The notes under the pieces were generated by a model, which was not told the DNA's origin, made no database searches, and saw only the letters and a program-made list of their open reading frames with translations. The translations under genes were made by a program, and so were the position numbers. A stretch of DNA of 26,722 bases from an uncultured Bacilli bacterium (GTDB lineage Bacteria; Bacillota_I; Bacilli_A; RF39; UBA660): NCBI GenBank assembly GCA_934098445.1, contig CAKOOW010000014.1, positions 1 through 26,722 of the forward strand, read 5' to 3'. Of the stretch, positions 1 to 7,190 are shown one piece after another (position 1 is the stretch's first letter; the number at the start of each line of letters is the position of its first letter).

Positions 1-105
1 ACTCCGGCTCAATACCGAAATCATCTATTTGAATCCATTGCCTAAACTCTCTCTTTTTTATTTAGTCCTTGACAAAGATTACATTTTATTAACAGGTCCA
101 TTCTT

Positions 106-687
106 TTACTTATTAATCTTATAAGACTCACCATCAATATTTTTAAACGAATACTCAGTCTTTTTCTTAGGAAGTTCCATTTCAATATCACCATTAAAAT
201 CTAACTGATTATTTTCTAACTTCTCAGTGGCATTCTTATCTTCAATCTTACTAAAATCAAAGACATTATCTTTCTTATCCTTTAAATTTTCTAAGAAAAA
301 CTCTTCAAAATTACTAATTTCCTCATCCTTTAAAACTGGAATCTCTGTTGTTGTCTCCTCAATTACCTCTTCTTTAGTATCTTTATTATCATCTAAATTC
401 TTATCATCAAAAGATATCCCCTCAAAAGAATTCTCATCCTCTTTAGGCTTTTCTTCCTCATTAAAAGTAATATCCTCAAAAACAGTTTCCTCTTTCTCTT
501 CCTTAGGACTTTCCTCTAAATCTTTCGTCTCTTTACTATTTAACTCTTCTTCCCTACCATACTTCTTAGCATCCCTAAGCGCTAAAATAAGCGTAATAAT
601 AAACAAAACAATAAAAATTCCAATTAACGAAAACAATATAATAGGAAAATTACTATTACTATACAAATTATTGATAAACTTTTCCAT
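106..687 (-). CDS. Acidic single-pass membrane protein, last visible gene of the Tad-like operon
   Basis: A 193-aa protein I do not recognise by family. Residues about 14-38 form one hydrophobic membrane helix followed by a basic stop-transfer patch (RDAKKYGR), so the rest is probably cytoplasmic. Residues about 45-165 are extremely rich in Glu, Asp and Lys with little hydrophobic content, as in a disordered acidic linker; the last 20 residues are basic (ELPKKKTEYSFKNIDG). It follows the TadC-like gene on the same strand with a 58-bp gap, so it may be co-transcribed and may be a scaffold or anchor for the pilus machinery, but that is only positional inference. The opposite-strand open frame over the same stretch is a Ser-rich shadow of this gene. 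Confidence 0.7.
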   Translation of the reverse strand: MEKFINNLYSNSNFPIILFSLIGIFIVLFIITLILALRDAKKYGREEELNSKETKDLEESPKEEKEETVFEDITFNEEEKPKEDENSFEGISFDDKNLDDNKDTKEEVIEETTTEIPVLKDEEISNFEEFFLENLKDKKDNVFDFSKIEDKNATEKLENNQLDFNGDIEMELPKKKTEYSFKNIDGESYKINK

Positions 688-745
688 CTAAGCACCTTCT
701 ATTCTCTTTTAGATTATCATAAATATTTACTTATTGCAACAAATT

Positions 746-1402
746 TCATAAGTATTTTGGTCCCAACAAAATAATTAATAATACCAAACTTAAAAATAAA
801 ATACTAATACTAATAATTTTTACTGGTATCATACTAACTATTCTATTCTGATTAGCTCTATCTATACCATCAATAGTCTCTAAAATCTTATTTACATACT
901 TACTAGTCTCTTTACCACTAAGTAATAATATATCATCACTAAACTCATATTCCGGTATCATTGTAACCAAATTACTTAATACTTCTTCAAAACTATTATA
1001 TCTCTTCATTAAGTATTTTATTTCTTGCGTTAAATCATTATCTAACTCCCCAACTACTCTCTTAAAGACTAAATAATTATCCTGATTATACTTAATCCCT
1101 AGTAAATATAATTCCAAAACATCCTTTAAACTATCTAGAATTATCTTTTCTCTTTTAATTAACCTACTATTAAGAATCAAATCCTCATAAAGAAAATGAA
1201 ATAACACTGTAAACAAAATACTTAAGATTAACCCATATACTGGTATTAATAACAATAATATAAATATAATAAACTCTAAGATTAATCTTGTTATCAAGAA
1301 AATATTAATATCTATCTTATTACTACTCCCCAGTCTCTTAAACTTCTTCTCTAAAGAATTAATATATCTCTTTGGATATAACATATAAATAAAACTATTC
1401 AT
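746..1402 (-). CDS. TadC-like type II secretion system F-domain inner-membrane protein
   Basis: A 218-aa membrane protein with a hydrophobic pair near residues 35-75, a central cytoplasmic helical stretch and a C-terminal hydrophobic helix (ISILFLSLVLLIILLG). The order of membrane pair, cytoplasmic helical domain and C-terminal membrane helix is that of the T2SSF/GspF platform proteins TadB and TadC, which sit in the membrane and work with the CpaF ATPase to assemble Tad/Flp pili. It is shorter than typical TadC (near 300 aa). Its start codon overlaps the end of the upstream TadB-like gene by 8 nt (ATGAATAG), showing translational coupling. The assignment to TadC rather than TadB rests on gene order. 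Confidence 0.65.
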   Translation of the reverse strand: MNSFIYMLYPKRYINSLEKKFKRLGSSNKIDINIFLITRLILEFIIFILLLLIPVYGLILSILFTVLFHFLYEDLILNSRLIKREKIILDSLKDVLELYLLGIKYNQDNYLVFKRVVGELDNDLTQEIKYLMKRYNSFEEVLSNLVTMIPEYEFSDDILLLSGKETSKYVNKILETIDGIDRANQNRIVSMIPVKIISISILFLSLVLLIILLGPKYL

Positions 1403-2402
1403 AAGAAACCTCCAAAATATTCTTAATTACATAGATATAAATACTATATAGAATAACAATAACTCCCATTAAATATAACCCTTTATTATTCATAAGTTTC
1501 ATAAAATAATCTAACTTAATAAATAGTCCAAAGACAAATACTAATAAAGGAATAATTAATACTACTAAGAATAAATAATTATAAACATCAATAACTTTAA
1601 AGATATTATTCTTCCTCGTATAATCCCTATCCATCTTCTCTAAAATATAACTAAGTGCTTCTTTATAACTAATATTTAACTTATTAGCAACCCTTAAACT
1701 ATCACTAAGATACTTAACTTCTTTAATCTTACTCCTCTTATAGAACTTATAATAAGCATCCTCTAAAGAAATATTATTCCTTAAGTCTTTTCTCATCTTT
1801 AAAAGCTCATCCGTAATATCCCCATCTAAAGAATTAATACTACTACTTAAAGCCTCATCAATCGACTTACCCTTTACTAATCCATAATAAATATACTTCG
1901 TACTAGAATAAACATCATTAAGAATTCTATTCGTTCTTTTAATATATAAATACTTCCAAAATAAGTCCGGTAAGAAATACCCTATCAAAAAGACTAAAAC
2001 TAAAATAATTAACTTAGCCGGAATACTTCCTAAAACCACACTAACTAACGTAACACTAAGTAACCCGATTAAAATTAATAACTTAATAGTAAAATAATCT
2101 TCCGGATTAACCTTATCTTTATTAATCTCTAAGATATACTTATCATACTTACTTGATAATCTATTAACTAACTTATACCTTGATAACCCCTTACTAAGAC
2201 TATGGATAAGTCCCCAGAACTTCCTATCTATCCTTGATAATAAAGACTCCTTATTCTCCTCAGATACCAAACTAAAACGATTAATTCTTCTTACCATCTT
2301 TAAAGTATTTGCCATCTTTATTAAGAATATTCCTATCAAAAGAACAACTATTAAAATAACTAACTGGATAACATACATACTAACTCTCCCCAAAGATATC
2401 AT
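1395..2402 (-). CDS. TadB-like type II secretion system F-domain inner-membrane protein
   Basis: A 335-aa protein with an N-terminal membrane helix (about residues 10-28), a basic cytoplasmic segment, a pair of hydrophobic helices around residues 105-150, a helical cytoplasmic domain (about 150-260, including KGKSIDEALSSSINSLDG, typical of T2SSF repeats) and two C-terminal helices. This is the TadB plan: platform protein of a Tad/Flp pilus or related secretion machine. It overlaps the upstream CpaF-like gene by about 23 nt and the downstream TadC-like gene by 8 nt, so the three are one coupled operon. No pilin or prepilin peptidase gene is visible; they may lie beyond the left edge. Confidence 0.75.
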   Translation of the reverse strand: MISLGRVSMYVIQLVILIVVLLIGIFLIKMANTLKMVRRINRFSLVSEENKESLLSRIDRKFWGLIHSLSKGLSRYKLVNRLSSKYDKYILEINKDKVNPEDYFTIKLLILIGLLSVTLVSVVLGSIPAKLIILVLVFLIGYFLPDLFWKYLYIKRTNRILNDVYSSTKYIYYGLVKGKSIDEALSSSINSLDGDITDELLKMRKDLRNNISLEDAYYKFYKRSKIKEVKYLSDSLRVANKLNISYKEALSYILEKMDRDYTRKNNIFKVIDVYNYLFLVVLIIPLLVFVFGLFIKLDYFMKLMNNKGLYLMGVIVILYSIYIYVIKNILEVSYE

Positions 2403-3576
2403 CTAAAGAATTATCCCCAGAAGCCTTAACTCTCTTATAGATAGTATTACTCTTCGGATTAAAATTAAAAGTCCCATCTTGATAGCTAAATACCTCTCTT
2501 AAAGAATTATTATCTACCTCTCTAATTGAAGTTACTTTTATTCTCGCATTCTCTTGTCTTTCCAGATAAATAACCATATCAAACCCACTATAAATACTAT
2601 TTAAGATAATATCTTTCCCTAGATTATTATTCTCTAAACTAACATTAGTCACTATATTATCTAAACTAAAATCTCTCGTATCTAAAGAAGAAATAATCCC
2701 ATCTCTCGTATTTACTAACTTTAAAAGACTTAAAACATCATCTTTAGAATATACCATATAATTAGCCCCCAAAGACTTTAGAATATCTATATCACTAGTA
2801 TTTACACTCAAAACATTCTTATCATTAGTACCATTATACCCAATATATAAAGTTCTCTCATTCTTAGGAATAAACTCCATCAAAGCATTAATCAAAGTCT
2901 TCTTCCCACTATTCTTCTTCCCACAAACTAAAATATTTAATTTTAACTTAACACAAGCTTCTAAGAATCTCGCCATATAAGGCGTAATAGTCCCCAGTCT
3001 TACTAACTCATCCGGACTTTCCAAAGTCTTATTACTCTTAATAATCGTTAAAGAATAACTACTTACTAAAGGCGAACTAAGTAATATAAACCTCGTATTA
3101 TCTTTCGTCTTAAAACTAAGATAAGCCTCATCAAAATTAAGATTCAAATCATTCTTCGAAGCTATATTCTTAACTGTCCTTAAGATATGATCATCATTAA
3201 TAAAAGAAATACTCTTATCTTCTAAATACCCATCACTTCCTAAGACATATACCTTATCCGGACCATTAACAAAGACCTTGGATACAGAAGTATCCCTCAT
3301 AACCTCTGTTAAAGGTCCCATTCCTAAGATTTCATTATCCAAAAGATTATATAAGTACTGCTTCTCCAAAGTCGATAGATTAAGATTTTTCGTATAGTAG
3401 TCTACTTTCCCATGAATATCATAATTATTATCATTATCATAATCATCAATAATACTAAAAGTAATCTCACTCCTTAACTTATCTAAAGCTTCCTTATCTT
3501 GAAAAATCTCATAATCCCCTAGTCTTAAAAGATTATTATTCTTAATATTAAAAGCACTAACTAAAGACTTACTCAT
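2380..3576 (-). CDS. CpaF/TadA-like secretion ATPase with degenerate catalytic motifs
   Basis: A 398-aa relative of CpaF/TadA, the hexameric ATPase that powers Tad pilus assembly. The N-terminal domain is well kept: residues 81-110 read NEILGMGPLTEV then VFVNGPDKVYV, the signature before the ATPase core. Walker A is GKKNSGKKT at residues 219-227, a recognisable but altered GxxGSGKT. The region that should hold Walker B and the His-box (usually IVGEVRG ... GSLSTIHA) reads YMVYSKDD ... GIISSLDT (about residues 273-300), so the catalytic Glu, the Arg and the His are replaced. The family call is firm; whether it hydrolyses ATP is doubtful. It overlaps both neighbours, so it belongs to an intact operon rather than decaying DNA. 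Confidence 0.75.
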   Translation of the reverse strand: MSKSLVSAFNIKNNNLLRLGDYEIFQDKEALDKLRSEITFSIIDDYDNDNNYDIHGKVDYYTKNLNLSTLEKQYLYNLLDNEILGMGPLTEVMRDTSVSKVFVNGPDKVYVLGSDGYLEDKSISFINDDHILRTVKNIASKNDLNLNFDEAYLSFKTKDNTRFILLSSPLVSSYSLTIIKSNKTLESPDELVRLGTITPYMARFLEACVKLKLNILVCGKKNSGKKTLINALMEFIPKNERTLYIGYNGTNDKNVLSVNTSDIDILKSLGANYMVYSKDDVLSLLKLVNTRDGIISSLDTRDFSLDNIVTNVSLENNNLGKDIILNSIYSGFDMVIYLERQENARIKVTSIREVDNNSLREVFSYQDGTFNFNPKSNTIYKRVKASGDNSLDDIFGES

Positions 3577-4336
3577 TAGATCCTCCTACTATATCTGCTG
3601 CCAAATTAAGTAAAGCCGCATAATCACTCTGAAAATTCTTAATTAACTTACTATTCAAAGTTGCTATTTTTCCATCCATAATTAACTTCTCTATATCAGG
3701 CATATAAAACTCGGTCGATAAATGATAATCAATATTAGCTTTTATTATATTCTTAATATCATACATACTAAAATACTGTTTCAAAGGATTAATACTCTCA
3801 TTCAAAAGAATCCGATATTTATTAATATTTAAATTCTTAAATAAAGTTACTAAAGTCGCCACATTCTTTAAGTCCATCGGACAATTAGTAGCTACAATAA
3901 GTGCTAAATCACAAAAGTCTAGGGCAAACACATTTACCTCGTTTAATACATGACTCATATCCACAATAATAACATCATATATAAAAGAAGCCTTCTCTAA
4001 GATAATATTTATTAAAGAATTACTAACTCTATTGAAGTCTCTAGGATCAGTTGATGCTGGTAATAAATCAATATATTTATCATAGGATACAACATAGTCT
4101 TTAAAATCATGATAAGTATTATGCTCTATATCATAAAGCATATTACAAATATTCTTCTTATAAGGCGTATTAAGAATAAGCCCCAGTCCCCCACTAGTTA
4201 AATCTAAGTCTACTAGTAAAACCTTCTTATTTAAGCTTTCAATAATCCCTGCTAAATTAGTCGCTAGAATAGTCTTACCTACCCCGCCTTTACCACTCGT
4301 AATACAAACAACTTTTCCTTTACGTAAATTTTTCAT
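3569..4336 (-). CDS. TadZ/CpaE-like ParA-family ATPase
   Basis: A 255-aa MinD/ParA-family ATPase. The deviant Walker A motif is SGKGGVGKTILATNLA at about residues 14-29, followed by the VLLVDLDLTSGG strand (A') and DVIIVDMSHVLNE (Walker B) near residues 120-132. In Tad loci a ParA-like protein (TadZ/CpaE) placed before cpaF localises the pilus machine in the cell; this protein lacks an obvious N-terminal receiver-like domain and is close to a bare MinD fold. It is the first gene of the operon and overlaps the CpaF-like gene by 8 nt (ATGAGTAA). An AGAGGG ribosome binding site precedes the ATG and a plausible promoter lies 40-70 bp upstream. Confidence 0.8.
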   Translation of the reverse strand: MKNLRKGKVVCITSGKGGVGKTILATNLAGIIESLNKKVLLVDLDLTSGGLGLILNTPYKKNICNMLYDIEHNTYHDFKDYVVSYDKYIDLLPASTDPRDFNRVSNSLINIILEKASFIYDVIIVDMSHVLNEVNVFALDFCDLALIVATNCPMDLKNVATLVTLFKNLNINKYRILLNESINPLKQYFSMYDIKNIIKANIDYHLSTEFYMPDIEKLIMDGKIATLNSKLIKNFQSDYAALLNLAADIVGGSNE

Positions 4337-4374
4337 AAACTTAAATCCCTCTTTATTATCTATAATCTAAAAAA

Positions 4375-4403
4375 ATTATAACACGAGATTATAATTTAGT
4401 AAA
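4375..4403 (-). promoter_or_regulatory. Probable sigma-A promoter of the Tad-like operon
   Basis: On the minus strand, TTTACT (4403-4398), a 17-nt spacer, then a perfect TATAAT (4380-4375). The -10 lies about 40 nt before the start codon of the TadZ-like gene. The -35 matches TTGACA at 4 of 6 positions. Seen directly; activity is inferred. Confidence 0.6.
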
Positions 4404-4576
4404 TTAGAAAAGCAGAATAGCGATAACAATATTTTTTAATCAATCTTTGAAATTCATAAAACATAAGAGGTGTCTTATATATAGAATAGCTGGCTCTTTT
4501 AAACTATTAAAAACTCTTCCTACCAAATATAATTCAAATTCTTTTTCACTAGCAAACTTATCCCTATAGGTTCATT

Positions 4577-4843
4577 TTACATCTGGTTATGACTATTTAT
4601 TTTACAACTTATAGCATCAATTATTATCATTTTTACATATAATTCTAAATATTTATTATCATCGTATATAACTTGCTCTATTACTTCCAAATTATCTAGC
4701 TTAATCTTATTAAGATGGTATTTTCTTATATTAAAATAATGACTCATCATTAAGTCATCTCCATATAATTTATATTTTCCTTTTTTACTTATATATATTA
4801 AATAATCTTTATAAAATAATTTAGTAATTCGATATCTTTCCAC
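4577..4843 (-). CDS. Unknown 88-aa protein, distal gene of the DGR operon
   Basis: I do not recognise this family. The 88-aa protein begins with GTG, and the G of the RT stop codon TAG is the first base of this start (TAGTG), so translation is probably coupled to the reverse transcriptase. The protein is rich in Lys, Tyr and Ile, has no membrane segment, and looks like a small mixed alpha/beta fold: strands around YRITKLFYKDYLIYISKKG, then a C-terminal helix (YLELYVKMIIIDAIS). Its position suggests an accessory role with the RT, for example RNA or cDNA binding, but this is inference only. No comparable small gene is standard in described DGR cassettes. No clear terminator follows. Confidence 0.65.
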   Translation of the reverse strand: MERYRITKLFYKDYLIYISKKGKYKLYGDDLMMSHYFNIRKYHLNKIKLDNLEVIEQVIYDDNKYLELYVKMIIIDAISCKINSHNQM

Positions 4844-5904
4844 TAAATAATTCTTTCTATTGTTTCTTTTATTTTCTTCTTATTTACATATAAGTAGCTA
4901 TTCTCATAATTTTCAATACTACTAAATAATTTTTGATAATTAATGTTATTTTTAGTATAATTATATATATTTTTCTTTATACCTTTTCTAATCTTCTTTT
5001 TACTAGACTGCCTTAATTTAGTTATCGTTTTTTTATTTTCTATAATAAAACGATAACCCAAAAAGCTAATTCCTTGGGTACTTTTTACTACCATTGTTTT
5101 ATTCTTATTTAATTCTAATTTATATTCTTTAGTTAATTTATCTTCAATAACTTTTAAACAATATTTAAGATAGTTCTTATCTTGATGTAATAAAATATAA
5201 TCATCCATATAAACTACAAAGTATTTAATATGTAAATTATGCTTAATAAAGTGATGTAATTTATATAAGTAAAATACAGCTAAAAACTGACTAGTCATAT
5301 TACCTATAGGTAAACCTTTATCAAATTTATAGAGAGGTAAATCTTCATTATATTTATTACTTAGTTTACTTATGTTTTCATTTATATAAGAAGCATTAGT
5401 GCTATCTAAGATGCTATTCATTAATTTATATTCATCGTTATCTAAATACGGTTTTATTAAATTTTTTAAGATATTATGGTCAATATTATAGAAGTATTTT
5501 TTTATATCCATTTTTAGAAAATAAAAAACCGGATATCTTTTATAATATTCAATCCCTGTTTTTAGTAAGTTAATTGCATATGAATAACCTTTACCTTTTC
5601 TAGTAGCAGTATTCTCATCTAAAAGATATTTATCCATCTTAGGAATTAATACAGTTCTTGTAATATAGTGATTTATAATTTTATCTATTATCTTTTGACT
5701 CATTATTACCCTTAATTTAGGTTCATAAATTATGAATATATTATATGTCCCTCCGTTATAATTACCATTATTTAAACTATCACTTGCTATTTGTAAGTAT
5801 TCTAATTTATATCTTTCAAAATCATATATTCTTCTTTTATTCTTAATATTAGATTTAATATCTTGATATATATTATCTAAATCTCTAATACTGACTTTCT
5901 GCAT
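4843..5904 (-). CDS. DGR reverse transcriptase
   Basis: A 353-aa RNA-directed DNA polymerase that makes the mutagenised cDNA of the template repeat. RT motifs in order: KMDIKKYFYNID at residues 131-142 (motif A, catalytic D133), GLPIGNMTSQ at 197-206, YMDD at 232-235 (motif C, two catalytic Asp), then a LGYRF-containing thumb-side segment. The IGNMTSQ motif is the [IVL]GxxxSQ form that marks DGR RTs; retron, group II intron and retroviral RTs have QGxxxSP here. The length matches DGR RTs, which lack maturase, endonuclease and RNase H domains. The start overlaps the Avd-like gene by 20 nt, and the stop overlaps the next small gene, so the cassette is tightly coupled. The C-terminus is strongly basic (KKKIRKGIKK), consistent with RNA binding. 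Confidence 0.95.
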   Translation of the reverse strand: MQKVSIRDLDNIYQDIKSNIKNKRRIYDFERYKLEYLQIASDSLNNGNYNGGTYNIFIIYEPKLRVIMSQKIIDKIINHYITRTVLIPKMDKYLLDENTATRKGKGYSYAINLLKTGIEYYKRYPVFYFLKMDIKKYFYNIDHNILKNLIKPYLDNDEYKLMNSILDSTNASYINENISKLSNKYNEDLPLYKFDKGLPIGNMTSQFLAVFYLYKLHHFIKHNLHIKYFVVYMDDYILLHQDKNYLKYCLKVIEDKLTKEYKLELNKNKTMVVKSTQGISFLGYRFIIENKKTITKLRQSSKKKIRKGIKKNIYNYTKNNINYQKLFSSIENYENSYLYVNKKKIKETIERII

Positions 5905-6244
5905 TATTTTTTCTCCAAGTAATACACATTTTATTAATTTCTACTAATAATATTGCCATTCTTTTAGTAGAATTATCAGCAATATATTTTTTACTATTTA
6001 AGCGCCATAAATACATATCTATCATTGATATATTAGTAAATATTTTACAAAAGTATATATCTTTTTTATTATTTAAATTATTTAAAAATAAAATATTATA
6101 AATTAAGTCATTACAATATTCTTTTAATTTATCTTTATAATAAATATCTTTTCTAGGAACATTTTCTAAAATATCATCTATATCAAATACTAACTGTTTA
6201 GCTTTACTTAATATTAAAAATTCTCTATTCTTTATTTCAGACAT
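5885..6244 (-). CDS. avd: Avd-like DGR accessory protein (four-helix bundle)
   Basis: A 119-aa basic, almost wholly helical protein immediately before the RT gene. Its size, position and helical pattern fit Avd (accessory variability determinant), a pentameric four-helix-bundle protein that binds the RT and the template RNA and is essential for cDNA synthesis in the Bordetella phage BPP-1 DGR. Features seen: N-terminal helix around FLILSKAKQLVFDIDDIL, a middle helix YKDKLKEYCNDLIYNILFLNN, a third helix FTNISMIDMYLWRL and a C-terminal helix STKRMAILLVEINKMCI; cationic residues are spread along the surface helices. It overlaps the upstream gene by 13 nt and the RT by 20 nt. Identity as Avd is inferred from fold pattern and context, not from a recognised motif. 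Confidence 0.8.
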   Translation of the reverse strand: MSEIKNREFLILSKAKQLVFDIDDILENVPRKDIYYKDKLKEYCNDLIYNILFLNNLNNKKDIYFCKIFTNISMIDMYLWRLNSKKYIADNSTKRMAILLVEINKMCITWRKNNAESQY

Positions 6245-6612
6245 TCTAATACCTTATCTAAGAATGGCTCTAATTCTTTGGATTTTAATTTCTTTATCTT
6301 AGTATAAATAAGCTTGGCTTTAACATCAATTTCTTGTTGTTTTACAGCTTTATTACATTCACTATTATATTTATTAAGTCTTTTAAAGTTTTTATCACTA
6401 ATTATTTTTCTATCAACATCATAATAAGTATATGATATTTTTCTCTCCTCTATAGTATTTAATACTTTGGTTATACTTTTCTCAGGAAATCCTACTTTAT
6501 ATATTTTATTTTGCTCTAATAACTTATATCCGAAAATATTATGTAATATTAAAGCACTTTCATTATAAGCATTGACAAAAAGTCCTTGTTTTTGTAGTTC
6601 TAGTTTTGGCAT
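6232..6612 (-). CDS. MutS domain I-like DGR accessory protein (MSL type)
   Basis: A 126-aa protein between the TR and the Avd-like gene. Residues about 11-70 follow the plan of the mismatch-recognition domain I of MutS: an aromatic strand start (LFVNAYNESALILHNIFGY), then KVGFPEKSITKVLNTIEE, the equivalent of the GxPxxSxxxYLxxLixxG segment, then a strand (ISYTYYDVD). The rest is a basic helical tail. MutS-like (MSL) open frames are known as alternative accessory genes in some DGRs, though their role is unproven; recognising mismatched TR-cDNA/VR heteroduplexes is an attractive guess. It has only a weak ribosome binding site and begins 156 nt after the end of the TR. It overlaps the Avd-like gene by 13 nt. 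Confidence 0.75.
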   Translation of the reverse strand: MPKLELQKQGLFVNAYNESALILHNIFGYKLLEQNKIYKVGFPEKSITKVLNTIEERKISYTYYDVDRKIISDKNFKRLNKYNSECNKAVKQQEIDVKAKLIYTKIKKLKSKELEPFLDKVLECLK

Positions 6613-6644
6613 AATTTACTTCATAAAAAAATAGTATGCCGTTA

Positions 6645-6666
6645 GAAAATTCCCGTAGGAATTTTC
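6645..6666 (-). other. Perfect 9-bp hairpin with 4-nt loop in the TR-to-accessory-gene spacer
   Basis: GAAAATTCC (6645-6653) and GGAATTTTC (6658-6666) are perfect inverted repeats with loop CGTA on the plus strand. The hairpin lies about 100 nt 3' of the TR in the RNA and 33 nt before the MutS-like gene start. In the BPP-1 DGR the structured spacer after the TR is where cDNA priming occurs, so an RNA role is plausible. No U-tract follows, so it is not a terminator. Confidence 0.7.
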
Positions 6667-6696
6667 GTACATACTTTATCTTTAGACTTCCTCGCC

Positions 6697-6747
6697 AAGG
6701 AAAATCACTGTTCCTTTGCTTCTTCTATATAGCCGTAACCATATAGA
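6697..6747 (-). other. Two further hairpins in the TR 3' spacer RNA
   Basis: AAGGAA (6697-6702) pairs with TTCCTT (6711-6716) around an 8-nt loop, and TCTATAT (6724-6730) pairs with ATATAGA (6741-6747) around a 10-nt loop. Together with 6645-6666 they make most of the 156-nt stretch between the TR end and the first accessory gene structured, as expected of a functional DGR template RNA rather than plain spacer DNA. Confidence 0.55.
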
Positions 6748-6768
6748 CATAATACAAAGGAGCTACCC

Positions 6769-6873
6769 AAAAGCGCAGGACGGACGGCATTAGTATTGTT
6801 AGCATTATTGTTGTTGACATTGCCGTCGTTGTTCACATTGAACACATTGTTAGCATTAGCCGAATTAGGCGCC
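6769..6873 (-). repeat. DGR template repeat (TR)
   Basis: A non-coding 105-bp copy of the 3' part of the target gene, aligned without gaps to 7315-7419 (constant offset 546). On the coding strand it holds 15 AAY codon-equivalents in the target frame, typical of TRs because adenine mutagenesis of AAY cannot make stop codons. It has 32 adenines; 16 differ in the VR. The 28 bases at 6769-6796, including the G+C-rich GCCGTCCGTCCTGCGC, are identical to the VR and correspond to IMH*, the initiation-of-mutagenic-homology counterpart. Homology stops sharply at both ends. Confidence 0.95.
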
Positions 6874-6900
6874 TTTGAAAGCAATTTCCCTATATTGTCT

Positions 6901-6920
6901 CTCGCCCTAAAACGGGCGAG
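6901..6920 (-). other. G+C-rich hairpin just 5' of the TR
   Basis: CTCGCCC (6901-6907) and GGGCGAG (6914-6920) form a 7-bp stem with loop TAAAAC. In the minus-strand RNA it lies 27 nt before the TR. It stands out from the A+T-rich surroundings and has no U-tract, so it is more likely part of the template RNA structure than a terminator. Seen directly; function inferred. Confidence 0.65.
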
Positions 6921-7032
6921 AAAAGTCTATAGTTTTTTAATTCCTTCCGTTATATTTTTATTATCATAATTTGTTAATTGTAAACAAAATTTATTTCATA
7001 TCTACCATCAACACTAAAACTCATACAACATA

Positions 7033-7061
7033 ATTTTAATACTTATATAAGCATATGTCAA
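7033..7061 (-). promoter_or_regulatory. Promoter for the TR RNA and DGR accessory/RT genes
   Basis: On the minus strand, a perfect TTGACA (7061-7056), a 17-nt spacer and TAAAAT (7038-7033). It would start an RNA near position 7026, giving about 150 nt of leader before the TR and reading on into the MutS-like, Avd-like and RT genes. This explains how the TR RNA can be made independently of the target gene. Confidence 0.7.
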
Positions 7062-7086
7062 TATCCTAATTTTTCTGATTTTGGCG

Positions 7087-7131
7087 GAGGGCTTATCGCC
7101 CTCTAAAAGCCCTTCGAGGACTTACGCCCTC
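7087..7131. repeat. Pair of near-identical inverted-repeat hairpins
   Basis: GAGGGCTTATCGCCCTC (7087-7103) and GAGGACTTACGCCCTC (7116-7131) are near-copies of one another, 29 bp apart, and each is itself a hairpin (GAGGGC/GCCCTC; GAGG/CCTC with flanking C/G). They are G+C-rich islands in the A+T-rich gap between target gene and TR. Their role is not known to me. Confidence 0.6.
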
Positions 7132-7190
7132 GATTTTCTCTTCCTTGTACTTACTATCATTTTCATTCTTCTCATCTTTATTTTTCTGCT

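Noticed and set aside
1..58. Partial coding sequence at the left edge (minus strand frame EFRQWIQIDDFGIEPE)
   Set aside because: The short frame reads plausibly, but no ATG, GTG or TTG start with a ribosome binding site lies between it and an in-frame TAA; too short to support.
227..691. Plus-strand 154-aa Ser-rich open frame
   Set aside because: Antisense shadow of the Glu/Lys-rich membrane protein gene; Ser runs arise from complementing GAA/AAA codons, and there is no ribosome binding site.
4463..4478. Terminator hairpin ATAAGA/TCTTAT after the DGR operon
   Set aside because: Only a 6-bp A+T-rich stem with no T-run on either strand.
4843..5904. Retron or group II intron reverse transcriptase
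   Set aside because: The motif is IGNMTSQ, not QGxxxSP; there is no maturase or endonuclease domain, no msr/msd-like RNA, and a TR/VR pair is present.
6769..6873. TR as part of an expressed protein
   Set aside because: The target frame is open through the TR, but no start codon with a ribosome binding site precedes it and the frame has no protein-like sequence upstream.
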